From positions 71,893 to 135,892 of the forward strand of contig JBBIKW010000012.1 in NCBI GenBank assembly GCA_037445225.1: 64,000 nt of DNA, read 5' to 3'. How positions within the stretch are numbered: position 1 is the stretch's first letter; every line of letters begins with the position of its first letter. A program made the translations under genes and the position numbers. Source of the DNA: M3007 sp037445225 (GTDB lineage Bacteria; Bacteroidota; Bacteroidia; Chitinophagales; Saprospiraceae). Shown here one piece after another: positions 51,287 through 58,832 of this stretch. The notes below the pieces were generated by a model. It ran no database searches and was not told the DNA's origin. It was given only the letters and a program-made list of their open reading frames with translations.

Positions 51287-52849
51287 ATGTCTGATTTCAG
51301 ACCGTTTCCAATTCATCAAAATCCGAGCGAGGGTATGCCTAGTCAATTAGAAACGTATTTTCGGCCTTTTCGCGAGCGCATTGTCGGCATTCGGCAGCGC
51401 ATCGAAACGCCTTATGGAGAGAAGCCGCTAGTTTATGCCGATTGGATCGCTAGCGGGCGCTTGTACGGCCCCATAGAGGAATGTATTAGCCGGCGCATCG
51501 GCGCATTCATGGCCAACACCCATACGGAGACAAATCTGACGGGAAGCTTGATGACTGCGGCCTATCACACGGCGCAGCAAATCATCAAGCGCCATGTGCA
51601 TGCCGGGGAGGGCGATGCGCTCATCGCTGCATATTCGGGCATGACGGGCGTCGTCAATAAGTTGCAGCGCATGTTAGGGTTGCGGATACACGAGCGATTC
51701 CAAGAGAGCATTCACCTGCGCCCAGAGGAGCGCCCTATCGTCTTCTGCACCCACATGGAACACCACAGCAACCAGACCTCCTGGTTAGAGACGATCTGCG
51801 ACGTCGTCATCATCCCACCCAACGAAAGAGGACACGTCGACTTAAGGCACTTAGAGCAGCTGTTGCACCAGTACAGCAACCGCCCGCTTAAAATCGCCGC
51901 TATCACGTCGGGGAGCAATGTAACGGGTATCCTCACGCCCTATCACGAGGCTGCTGCCTTGATGCACCGCCACGGAGGCTACTGCTTTGTAGACTTTGCC
52001 TGCACGGCGCCTTACATCGACATCGACATGCATCCGGCTGACCCTATGAAACAACTCGACGCCATATATTTTTCACCCCATAAATTCCTCGGCGGCCCGG
52101 GTACTCCCGGCGTGCTGGTGTTTAACAAAGCGCTCTACAAAAACCGCGTGCCCGATAACCCCGGTGGCGGCACCGTCCTATGGACCAATCCCTGGGGCGG
52201 CCATCACTACATCGAAGACATTGAGGTCCGCGAAGACGGCGGAACACCTCCTATCCTGCAGACGATAAAAGCGGCCATGGCCATCCGGCTAAAGGAGCAA
52301 ATGGGAGTAGCCAACATCTTGGAGCGCGAACATGAGCTGCTCCAGCGGTTTTGGCAAGAGGTCGATGGTCTGCGCGGACTAAATATTTTGGAGCGACACA
52401 ACGAACATCGCCTTGGCGTAGTGTCCTTTACCATCGACGGGCTCCACTACAACTTGGCGGTGAAGCTGCTCAACGACCTATACGGCATCCAGGTACGCGG
52501 AGGATGTGCCTGTGCGGGCACGTACGGCCATTTCTTGTTCGGCATCTCTCAGGAGCGCTCTTGCGAGATCGTCACCAAGATCGATGCGGGCGACTTGAGC
52601 GAAAAACCCGGCTGGGTGCGCCTCTCTCTGCATCCCACCATGACCGATGCGGAACTCCACTACATCGTTCAAGCCCTTAAAGACATCGTTCAGAACCACC
52701 CTCGCTACGCTCAAGACTATGAGGCGGACTTAGTACACGGGCAGTTCCGCCATCGCGACGAACCGCCCGGCCATATTCGCGCCTCAGTGGAAGAGTGGTT
52801 TACCTGCGCAATACCCGAAGAAGAAAAGGCGGCACCTCCGATCGGGTGA
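51287..52849 (+). CDS. Class V aminotransferase/cysteine-desulfurase-like PLP enzyme
   Basis: A 520-aa fold-type I PLP enzyme, longer than IscS/SufS (~400). Key parts are YADWIASGRLYGPIEECI near the N-terminus, NTHTETNLTGSLMT, THMEHHSNQTSWLE, the PLP Asp in YCFVDFACTAPYID, the Schiff-base Lys in YFSPHKFLGGPGTPGVLVFN, and RGGCACAGTYGH with Cys in the place of the desulfurase active-site loop. Whether it desulfurates cysteine, acts on another amino acid or is a kynureninase-type relative is not clear. The family with these extensions is usually annotated only as class V aminotransferase. It stands alone between the promoter region and the convergent corA. Confidence 0.82.
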   Translation: MSDFRPFPIHQNPSEGMPSQLETYFRPFRERIVGIRQRIETPYGEKPLVYADWIASGRLYGPIEECISRRIGAFMANTHTETNLTGSLMTAAYHTAQQIIKRHVHAGEGDALIAAYSGMTGVVNKLQRMLGLRIHERFQESIHLRPEERPIVFCTHMEHHSNQTSWLETICDVVIIPPNERGHVDLRHLEQLLHQYSNRPLKIAAITSGSNVTGILTPYHEAAALMHRHGGYCFVDFACTAPYIDIDMHPADPMKQLDAIYFSPHKFLGGPGTPGVLVFNKALYKNRVPDNPGGGTVLWTNPWGGHHYIEDIEVREDGGTPPILQTIKAAMAIRLKEQMGVANILEREHELLQRFWQEVDGLRGLNILERHNEHRLGVVSFTIDGLHYNLAVKLLNDLYGIQVRGGCACAGTYGHFLFGISQERSCEIVTKIDAGDLSEKPGWVRLSLHPTMTDAELHYIVQALKDIVQNHPRYAQDYEADLVHGQFRHRDEPPGHIRASVEEWFTCAIPEEEKAAPPIG

Positions 52850-52898
52850 GGCGCTGTCCGATGCCTGTTTCTCTTACCGCAAAGAACACGTAACGGCG

Positions 52899-53957
52899 CT
52901 ACAACCAGCGTTGTCGGCGAAAGTAGAGCAGCATACCCGTGGCAGCCGCGCCCATGAACAGTAATATGGCGTAATAACCGTATGGCCAGCGCAGTTCGGG
53001 CATGTGTTCGAAATTCATGCCGTAGATGCCGGCGATAAAAGACAGGGGAATAAAGATGGTGCTGATGATGGTCAGCAGTCGCATCACGTTGTTGAGCCGA
53101 TTGCTGATCTCGGCCTGGTAGAGCGCCTCTATGCCTGCTAAGATTTCGCGCAGGTTGTCCAGCGCATCTAAAATTTGCACTACATGGTCGACCAGGTCGC
53201 GCAAATACAGCCGATTGCTCTCATCGACCCATGAAGCTTCGATGCGGTATAGGCGCAGCGCCGCATCGCGCAGCGGCACAATGAAGCACCGAAAGTCTCC
53301 CATGGCGCGCTTGATGTTGAAGATGCGGGCCTTGATGTTGTTGTTTGCATTCGGCTGGTAGATTTGATCTTCTAATTCCGAAAGGGCACTCTCTAAGTCG
53401 TCCAAGACGATGTAGTAGTTGTCCACTACCGTATCCAATAAAGTGTAGGCCAAATAGTCGGCCTTCTTTTTGCGCAAACGCCCCAACCCTTTTTGGAGGC
53501 GCTCTCGAATACCCTTAAAAGTATCGTCGGAGTGCTCTTGAAACGAAATGACGGAGTCCTTTTTGAGGAAGATGGAGATCTGTTCGCTCACCAGGTCGCT
53601 GTTTTCCGCATCATAGCGCAGGTTATGCAGGATAAACAGCGCGGTTTCGTCGTATTCTTCCATCTTGGAGCGCTGGCGGGTATTGAGCACGTCCTCCAAC
53701 GCTAAGGGGTGTAGGGCGTGATCCGCTCCAATGCGCTCTATTAGCGCGGTATCTGTTAAGCCGCGCACATCTATCCAGGAGACGTATTCGCTTGAGGGGC
53801 GCCACTCCGGCGGATAGTGTGACTGTTCGACGCAGTCCGTCTCATTGTAGCGTGTCGAGTGCACGGCGACGCGGACGGAGGTATGCACCCCGGTGTATAC
53901 TAAAGTACCCGGAGGCAGCCCTCGTTTTCGCAGTCTCTTTAGACGCCTTCTTCCCAT
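52899..53957 (-). CDS. corA: Magnesium/cobalt transporter CorA
   Basis: A 352-aa pentameric divalent-cation channel. The N-terminal cytoplasmic funnel domain has SYVSWIDVRGLTDTALIE and HPLALEDVLNTRQRSKMEEY. The long stalk helix passes through LRDLVDHVVQILDALDNLRE. The two C-terminal TM segments contain the signature IYGMNFEHMPEL (GMN selectivity motif) and end in a basic tail (RRQRWL). CorA carries Mg2+ and can carry Co2+. It is the last gene of a three-gene minus-strand operon, 9 bp after the cobalamin adenosyltransferase gene. That makes a cobalt supply for B12 possible, though Mg2+ is the usual main substrate. Confidence 0.93.
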   Translation of the reverse strand: MGRRRLKRLRKRGLPPGTLVYTGVHTSVRVAVHSTRYNETDCVEQSHYPPEWRPSSEYVSWIDVRGLTDTALIERIGADHALHPLALEDVLNTRQRSKMEEYDETALFILHNLRYDAENSDLVSEQISIFLKKDSVISFQEHSDDTFKGIRERLQKGLGRLRKKKADYLAYTLLDTVVDNYYIVLDDLESALSELEDQIYQPNANNNIKARIFNIKRAMGDFRCFIVPLRDAALRLYRIEASWVDESNRLYLRDLVDHVVQILDALDNLREILAGIEALYQAEISNRLNNVMRLLTIISTIFIPLSFIAGIYGMNFEHMPELRWPYGYYAILLFMGAAATGMLLYFRRQRWL

Positions 53958-53966
53958 AGCTGCTCT

Positions 53967-54512
53967 CTACGTGCGCGCCACCCATTTGATTTCCTCAGCA
54001 CCGGCCTGGTGTGCTAGATAGCGCGCTAAGATGAAGAAGTAATCCGAAAGGCGATTGAGATATTGAAGCACCTCAGCAGGAACCCCCTCCGCCTCATGCA
54101 CGGCTACAACGACTCGCTCGGCGCGGCGGCATACGGTTCGACAGACGTGGGCCAGCGAGGCAGTAGGGAAGCCGCCCGGCAAGATGAAATGGCGTAATTC
54201 GGGCAGCTGCGCGTTCATCGCGTCGATGGCTTCTTCCAAGAGGGCAATGTCCTCGGGTCCCAGGTCGACACTCGAAACCGCCTTCTCGGGATCGGCGGCC
54301 AGTGTCGCTCCGATAGAGAAAAGGCGGTGTTGCACTTGGCGCAGCAGCGCTTGTACAGCGGTATCGCTCAGCGAGTCGCTTAAGAGCCCAATGAAGGCGT
54401 TGAGCTCATCGACAGTGCCGTAAGCTTCTACTCGCAGGTAGCTTTTCGATACGCGCCGCCCGCCCCACAGACTGGTCTGCCCTGCATCGCCGGTCTTGGT
54501 ATAAATCTTCAT
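53967..54512 (-). CDS. Cob(I)alamin adenosyltransferase, PduO type
   Basis: A 181-aa enzyme that adds the 5'-deoxyadenosyl group to cob(I)alamin, giving coenzyme B12. ATG 54512 starts the family N-terminus MKIYTKTGDAGQTSLWGGRR (ATP-binding P-loop-like TKTGD). Then come VEAYGTVDELNAFIGLL and the ATP/cobalamin signature HVCRTVCRRAERVVVA, and it ends with YLNRLSDYFFILARYLAHQ. The ~75 in-frame codons before ATG 54512 overlap the previous gene and are not protein-like. It lies 8 bp after the secreted-protein gene and 9 bp before corA, hence one operon. No B12-dependent enzyme is in the window. Confidence 0.93.
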   Translation of the reverse strand: MKIYTKTGDAGQTSLWGGRRVSKSYLRVEAYGTVDELNAFIGLLSDSLSDTAVQALLRQVQHRLFSIGATLAADPEKAVSSVDLGPEDIALLEEAIDAMNAQLPELRHFILPGGFPTASLAHVCRTVCRRAERVVVAVHEAEGVPAEVLQYLNRLSDYFFILARYLAHQAGAEEIKWVART

Positions 54513-54520
54513 GGGCGCGA

Positions 54521-55123
54521 TTACTCGTTGCCGCGTCTGCCGCCGGCGGGAGCAAGCTGATTGCCTTGGGTCGCGTCTGGAGCAGGCGCCAATGCTCCGG
54601 CAGGCTTTTGCTCCGAAGGGCCGTCCTTTTTCAGCTGGGCGGCATCGATATGGGCTGGAGCGGGCGTTTTTTGGGTAGTACTTGGTTGGTTGATGACCAC
54701 CTCTCGGCCGTTGAGCGCCTCCCAAGTGTAGGGGGCCCACTCTTGGATGGGCTTGCGAAGGGCTTCTTTTTGCGTGCGCTGCTGGGCTGTGGGCAACTGC
54801 TTGAGCAGGAAGGTCTTCAAGCCTGGGCTACAGCCCTCCACCGTTTTGGCATATACTGCGTCGGTAGCCGCTGGAATCAGCTCTAAACATGTCTGCATGT
54901 GATCGGCCAGGGCTGCACCGTCTACCAGACGAGAAAATTCCAACAAGTCGCGAAGCGCCTGAGCGTCTTTTGCCGACGCCTTCTTGACGGCACCCTTGTA
55001 GTCCATCTGTACTGCTTGAGCCACGGGAAGCACGCTTTCCGAGATATAGACGCCCTTTTTCTGGGCGAATGCGGGAGAGCCTGCGACGAAGGAAGCTGCC
55101 AAAAGGAATAGTGTCTTTCTCAT
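54521..55123 (-). CDS. Secreted protein of unknown function
   Basis: A 200-aa exported protein, signal peptide MRKTLFLLAASFVAGSPAFA from ATG 55123 (ATG 55153 in frame is also possible, since the -7 element at 55176-55183 lies before both). The mature part is mostly helical, with a pair of Cys (MQTCLELIP, VEGCSPGLKTFLLKQLP) that may form a disulfide. A Pro/Ala/Gln-rich tail (~135-200) follows, ending GNQLAPAGGRRGNE, which looks disordered. I do not recognise the family. It is first in an operon with the cobalamin adenosyltransferase and corA. Confidence 0.65.
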   Translation of the reverse strand: MRKTLFLLAASFVAGSPAFAQKKGVYISESVLPVAQAVQMDYKGAVKKASAKDAQALRDLLEFSRLVDGAALADHMQTCLELIPAATDAVYAKTVEGCSPGLKTFLLKQLPTAQQRTQKEALRKPIQEWAPYTWEALNGREVVINQPSTTQKTPAPAHIDAAQLKKDGPSEQKPAGALAPAPDATQGNQLAPAGGRRGNE

Positions 55124-55175
55124 GCTGAGGCGTTTTTTACGTGATGCAATCAATAAAATAGTGAACGCTGCGCGG

Positions 55176-55183
55176 CAAAGCTA
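55176..55183 (-). promoter_or_regulatory. -7 promoter element of the cobalamin/corA operon
   Basis: TAGCTTTG on the minus strand, 52 nt before ATG 55123 of the first operon gene and just after the stop of the propeller-like gene. Confidence 0.5.
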
Positions 55184-55194
55184 CGCAGACGCCG

Positions 55195-56136
55195 TCATTT
55201 GCCGGCTTTGACGAACTCTTTTTTGCGCGGTTTTTCCCGCCGCCCTTCTTGTGGGCCGCGGATGACCCAGAGCTGTTGTCGCTGCCACAGCCGTCTTTCA
55301 TTGGCCACCAACCAGCACTGGTTGTCCCAAGAGGTGATGGCCTCATATTGTCGAGCCAGAGGAAACTGCGGTAAGTGCATGGCGATGCGGTGGCCGCGCA
55401 AGAAACGACCTTCAGGATAGTCGCGGAAGAAAAAGACGGTGGCGCGGGCGTAGGGCAGCACACCCAGATGCCTGCCGATGATATAGCTGGTAAGGGCGAG
55501 TGTCTGGCCATCGGGCGAGAGCGCAGCGCCCGTGACTACGCGCCGCCTCAGGAGAAGGCTGTCGCGCAGCTCCGCCACGTATTGCCCTGGCTTTGCGGGG
55601 ACGACGTAGTGCTTGACCCAACAGTGGCGGCCAAAAGGTGCCTTCGAGAACAGGTGCAGGCTATCGCGCCAAAACACCATGGCTTCGCAGTTGAAATGCT
55701 GAGCCGCCCTCTTTGGCGGTGGAAATTCCACCTGGTCGGGATAGGCAAACCGAATGGAGTCGATCCTCTCCGTGTCGGGATGGTATCGAAAGATGCACAG
55801 GTCGCGACGGCGCTGGTAGTTATTGCCGACATCGCCGATGTAGAGGGTGCCGTCGGGGGCGAAAGCGAGGTCTTCCCAGTCGCGATTGGGTATCGGCAGC
55901 GTGCGCACTTGCTCTATTCGGCGCGCACAAGGGTCGAATAAGAAGAGTTGGGGCGGATTGTGGCTGTCGTTGAGCATCCATAGGCGTCCCTGTGGTGTCC
56001 GTACCATGCCCGACACCTCGCGCAATTCGGAGGGAAGCACCTGCCTATGAGGAAGCCTCGACTGTGCCTCTCCCGCGCCGACGTAGAGCAAGAGAGTTCC
56101 GCCTATTACGGCGCTTTGGAGAAAAGAGGAAGCCAT
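55195..56136 (-). CDS. Secreted protein, likely beta-propeller, function unknown
   Basis: A 313-aa protein with signal peptide ASSFLQSAVIGGTLLLYVGA. The mature part has repeated strand motifs of a propeller: LREVSGMVRTPQGRLWMLND, NRDWEDLAFAPDGTLYIGDV, FNCEAMVFWRDSLHLFSKAP and TGAALSPDGQTLALTSYI, then QYEAITSWDNQCWLVANE. The sequence around WMLNDSHNPPQLFLFD and WEDLAFAPDGTLYIGDVGNN recalls Bacteroidota proteins annotated only as hypothetical or SdiA-regulated/phytase-like. It ends in a Lys/Arg-rich tail (EGRREKPRKKEFVKAGK). ATG 56136 is chosen because it starts the signal peptide; a one-mismatch -7 element (CATCTTTG) lies at 56147-56154. Confidence 0.7.
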   Translation of the reverse strand: MASSFLQSAVIGGTLLLYVGAGEAQSRLPHRQVLPSELREVSGMVRTPQGRLWMLNDSHNPPQLFLFDPCARRIEQVRTLPIPNRDWEDLAFAPDGTLYIGDVGNNYQRRRDLCIFRYHPDTERIDSIRFAYPDQVEFPPPKRAAQHFNCEAMVFWRDSLHLFSKAPFGRHCWVKHYVVPAKPGQYVAELRDSLLLRRRVVTGAALSPDGQTLALTSYIIGRHLGVLPYARATVFFFRDYPEGRFLRGHRIAMHLPQFPLARQYEAITSWDNQCWLVANERRLWQRQQLWVIRGPQEGRREKPRKKEFVKAGK

Positions 56137-56249
56137 TTTTGAGCGGCAAAGATGAAGGAGCGTCGGCAAACGATATCGACCAATGCCGCGCAACGCCGCA
56201 CAGACGTCGAAACGGTATTTTTTCCCGCGCAGCGCTGCACTTTGGCGCT

Positions 56250-56257
56250 TACCTTTG
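56250..56257 (+). promoter_or_regulatory. -7 promoter element of the sugar cassette
   Basis: TACCTTTG, 22 nt before the proposed GTG start (56280) of rfbC. It supports GTG as the start, as no ATG lies between it and the conserved part of the protein. Confidence 0.55.
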
Positions 56258-56279
56258 TTCTACGCAGAAAGCCTACCTC

Positions 56280-56855
56280 GTGGAATTCATCCCCTATCGG
56301 CTACCGGGCGTTTGGGAAATTCGCCTTTCTCCTTTGCGCGATGCGCGAGGCTTCTTCATGCGCGCCTACGATGTAGCGCTGTTCGAAAAGGCTGGGCTGC
56401 ACCGCCCTTGGGTGCAGGAAAACCACTCGCACAGCGAGCGCCGCGGCATCTTGCGCGGGTTGCACTTTCAGTTTCCGCCATTTGCAGAGACCAAGCTGGT
56501 GCGCTGTGTGCGCGGAGCCGTCTTCGACGTTTTTGTCGACTTACGCCCCGAGTCTCCTACTTTTGGGCAGTGGGAGGCTATTGAGCTTGCAGAGGACAAT
56601 TACCGCATGGTACTTATTCCGCGCGGTTTTGCGCACGGTTTTTGCACGTTGACCGACGAAAGCGAAGTGCTCTACAAGGTGGATAGCCCTTATCAACGCG
56701 AGTATGAGGGCGGCCTCCTGTGGTCGGATGCCGATGTGGGCATTTCGTGGCCGGTACAGGAGCCCTTTCTATCGGAAAAAGACAGCCAGAACTGGAGCTG
56801 GCGCACCTTTGTGGAGCAGCACAGCCATCGCATGAGAGGTCTGTATCTCGTCTAA
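56280..56855 (+). CDS. rfbC: dTDP-4-dehydrorhamnose 3,5-epimerase family protein
   Basis: A 191-aa cupin epimerase (RmlC family), normal length ~180-190. A GTG start at 56280 (EFIPYRLPGVWEIRLSPLRD) is chosen; the open frame extends upstream but without homology and across the promoter. Motifs are DARGFFMRAYD, WVQENHSHSERRGILRGLHF (catalytic His) and DVFVDLRPESPTFGQWEAIE, then LIPRGFAHGFCTLTDESEVL. The enzyme epimerises dTDP-4-keto-6-deoxyglucose at C3/C5 towards L-sugars. The dTDP-glucose-forming rmlA/rmlB and the reductase rmlD are not in the window. It begins a three-gene cassette, 16 bp before the aminotransferase gene. Confidence 0.85.
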   Translation: MEFIPYRLPGVWEIRLSPLRDARGFFMRAYDVALFEKAGLHRPWVQENHSHSERRGILRGLHFQFPPFAETKLVRCVRGAVFDVFVDLRPESPTFGQWEAIELAEDNYRMVLIPRGFAHGFCTLTDESEVLYKVDSPYQREYEGGLLWSDADVGISWPVQEPFLSEKDSQNWSWRTFVEQHSHRMRGLYLV

Positions 56856-56871
56856 ACTACATCCGCACAAT

Positions 56872-58014
56872 ATGAACGTCCGTCTATTTAAACCCTCCTT
56901 GGGAGAGGAAGAACTCCAAATGATCCGCCAAGCGTTTGAACGCGCTTGGATTGGGTTGGGCCCCAACGTCAGCCAATTTGAAGCCGAATGGGAAAAGTTT
57001 ACGGGCTGTGCTATGGCAGTAGGCGTCAATTCCGCCACGGCGGCCCTGCATTTGGCCTTGGCCGTCTTCCGCTTCCCTGAAGGGAAAAAGGTGTTAGTGC
57101 CCTCCCTCACCTTTGCGGCTACGGCCACTGCTGTGCTGTACAACCGACTTATTCCTGTCTTTGTCGACAGCGACCCCGTGACACTGGGCATGGATTTGGA
57201 AGACCTCGATCGCAAATACGATGCCGACTGCGTTGCTGTCATCCCAGTGCATTATACCGGCCATCCCGTGCCGATGGAGCAGCTCGTCCCTTGGGCGCGC
57301 GCACGGGGGGTAAAAATCATTGAGGATTGCGCCCATACGGCCGGGGCCATCTATCGCGGCAAAATGCTCGGTCTGTGGGGCGACATCGGCTGCTACTCTT
57401 TCGAAGAAAAAAAACTCATGACCACGGGAGATGGCGGGATGATGGTCACCAACGACCCGGAGCTGTTTCGCGACGTCAAGGCCATGCGCTGGGTGGGCAT
57501 CGACAAAGATAACTGGAAGACGGCGCAGGCGTATGTGACGGCCAACCGCGACGCCATGCATTGGTTCTACGAGATCGCCGTGCTGGGCTACAAATACAAC
57601 ATGAACGATTTGGCAGCAGCCATCGGCTTAGCGCAACTGCAGAAACTGCCCGCCATGAATCGGCGCCGCTCTCAGATCATACGCCGCTATTTGGATGGGC
57701 TGCAGGGGGTGCCGGGAGTAGAGCCGCTCTTGCCCTTCGAGCCGGAGCGCTATCCTTACCAGATGTTTGGCATTCGAGCCGATCAGCGCGACGAGCTGAT
57801 GATTCATCTCAAGAGCCGCGGCATCGCTACGGGCTGCCACTACACCCCGCTGAGCCTGCAGCCGCTCTTCCGACCCTGGGGCCACACGTGTCCCTACGTA
57901 GAGGCAGAGCACTGGCGATTCATCACGCTGCCCTTACACGCCGACCTCACCGATGAAGAGGTCGACTACGTGCTGGAGGGCATCTTGTCCTTTTGCGAAG
58001 CGCATGTTGCCTGA
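56872..58014 (+). CDS. DegT/DnrJ/EryC1/StrS family sugar aminotransferase
   Basis: A 380-aa PLP enzyme that aminates a keto-sugar nucleotide (commonly at C3 or C4). Its start (MNVRLFKPSLGEEELQMIRQ) and GVNSATAALHLALAVFRF are typical. The PLP region includes VPSLTFAATATAVLY, IIEDCAHTAGAIYRGK and the active-site Lys stretch CYSFEEKKLMTTGDGGMMVT. The C-terminal domain ends HADLTDEEVDYVLEGILSF. Length fits the family. It follows rfbC and overlaps the acyltransferase gene by 11 bp, so the three form one transcript. The sugar product (for example an amino-deoxyhexose) cannot be named from sequence alone. Confidence 0.88.
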   Translation: MNVRLFKPSLGEEELQMIRQAFERAWIGLGPNVSQFEAEWEKFTGCAMAVGVNSATAALHLALAVFRFPEGKKVLVPSLTFAATATAVLYNRLIPVFVDSDPVTLGMDLEDLDRKYDADCVAVIPVHYTGHPVPMEQLVPWARARGVKIIEDCAHTAGAIYRGKMLGLWGDIGCYSFEEKKLMTTGDGGMMVTNDPELFRDVKAMRWVGIDKDNWKTAQAYVTANRDAMHWFYEIAVLGYKYNMNDLAAAIGLAQLQKLPAMNRRRSQIIRRYLDGLQGVPGVEPLLPFEPERYPYQMFGIRADQRDELMIHLKSRGIATGCHYTPLSLQPLFRPWGHTCPYVEAEHWRFITLPLHADLTDEEVDYVLEGILSFCEAHVA

Positions 58015-58660
58015 GCTGATTGTCTGGGGAGGCACCGGCAACTTCAAAGTGCTGTGTGAGCTGCTGCGCAAGCAGTACCGCATCCTCGGCTATTTCGACA
58101 ACAATCCCAACATAGCTGCCGACTACCGAGGTATCCCTCACTTAGGCGATTGGAACGCCTTCTTGCAGTGGGTGCAGCGCCCAGAAATTGCCGCCCATCC
58201 GCCGCACTTTATCGTCAGCATTGGCCCCGGACACGGCGCCGTCCGCCGCCAGATCCACGAGCAGCTGCGGGCACACGGCTTGCTGCCCATTACAGCGGTG
58301 CACCGCACGGCCTTTGTGGCGGATAACGCCGCCATAGGAGAAGGCACGCAAATCTATGCCCAGGCTGCGGTGTGCGTAGAGGCGCGTATCGGTCGGTGTT
58401 GCCTGATCAATACGCGCGCCTCCATTGACCACGAATGCGTGTTGGAGGATGGCGCCTCCGTAGGACCGGGTGCTGTCTTAGCCGGATTGGTCCATGTAGA
58501 GGAGAATGCTGACATCTACACCGGAGCGGTGGTGCTTCCGCGCATCCGCATAGGTGCGGGAGCGGTGGTGGGCGCCGGAGCTGTGGTGCGCCGCGATGTG
58601 CCGCCGCATACCGTCGTGGTAGGAAACCCTGCCCGTATCCTTCGCATGCGGACATCTTGA
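58004..58660 (+). CDS. PglD/NeuD-like sugar O/N-acyltransferase (left-handed beta-helix)
   Basis: A 218-aa protein. The N-terminal Rossmann-like domain (~1-95) begins LPELIVWGGTGNFKVLCELL, a variant of the usual GAGGHAKVV, and includes ILGYFDNN. The C-terminal left-handed beta-helix of hexapeptide repeats runs from ~105 (ADNAAIGEGTQIYAQAAVCV) through NTRASIDHECVLEDGASVGP (catalytic-type His) to VGAGAVVRRDVPPHTVVVGN. It transfers an acyl (usually acetyl) group to the amine made by the preceding aminotransferase, judging from gene order and from PglD/PerB/FdtC-type pairs. ATG 58004 overlaps the end of the aminotransferase gene. Substrate unproven. Confidence 0.86.
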   Translation: MLPELIVWGGTGNFKVLCELLRKQYRILGYFDNNPNIAADYRGIPHLGDWNAFLQWVQRPEIAAHPPHFIVSIGPGHGAVRRQIHEQLRAHGLLPITAVHRTAFVADNAAIGEGTQIYAQAAVCVEARIGRCCLINTRASIDHECVLEDGASVGPGAVLAGLVHVEENADIYTGAVVLPRIRIGAGAVVGAGAVVRRDVPPHTVVVGNPARILRMRTS

Positions 58661-58832
58661 CCTCTAAATTGGAGGCTGAAGTGAGGCTGCCAGCGGGCGG
58701 TATAGGAACACCCTGTCCTAGAGCAGGATCAGCAGCGGTCGCGCATTGTAGCGCATCTTAGGAATACGCGTGGCCGAACTTAGGGCAAGCGCATCCTCCT
58801 TTTGTGCCCGTTACCCTTAACTCTCAGTTGTC

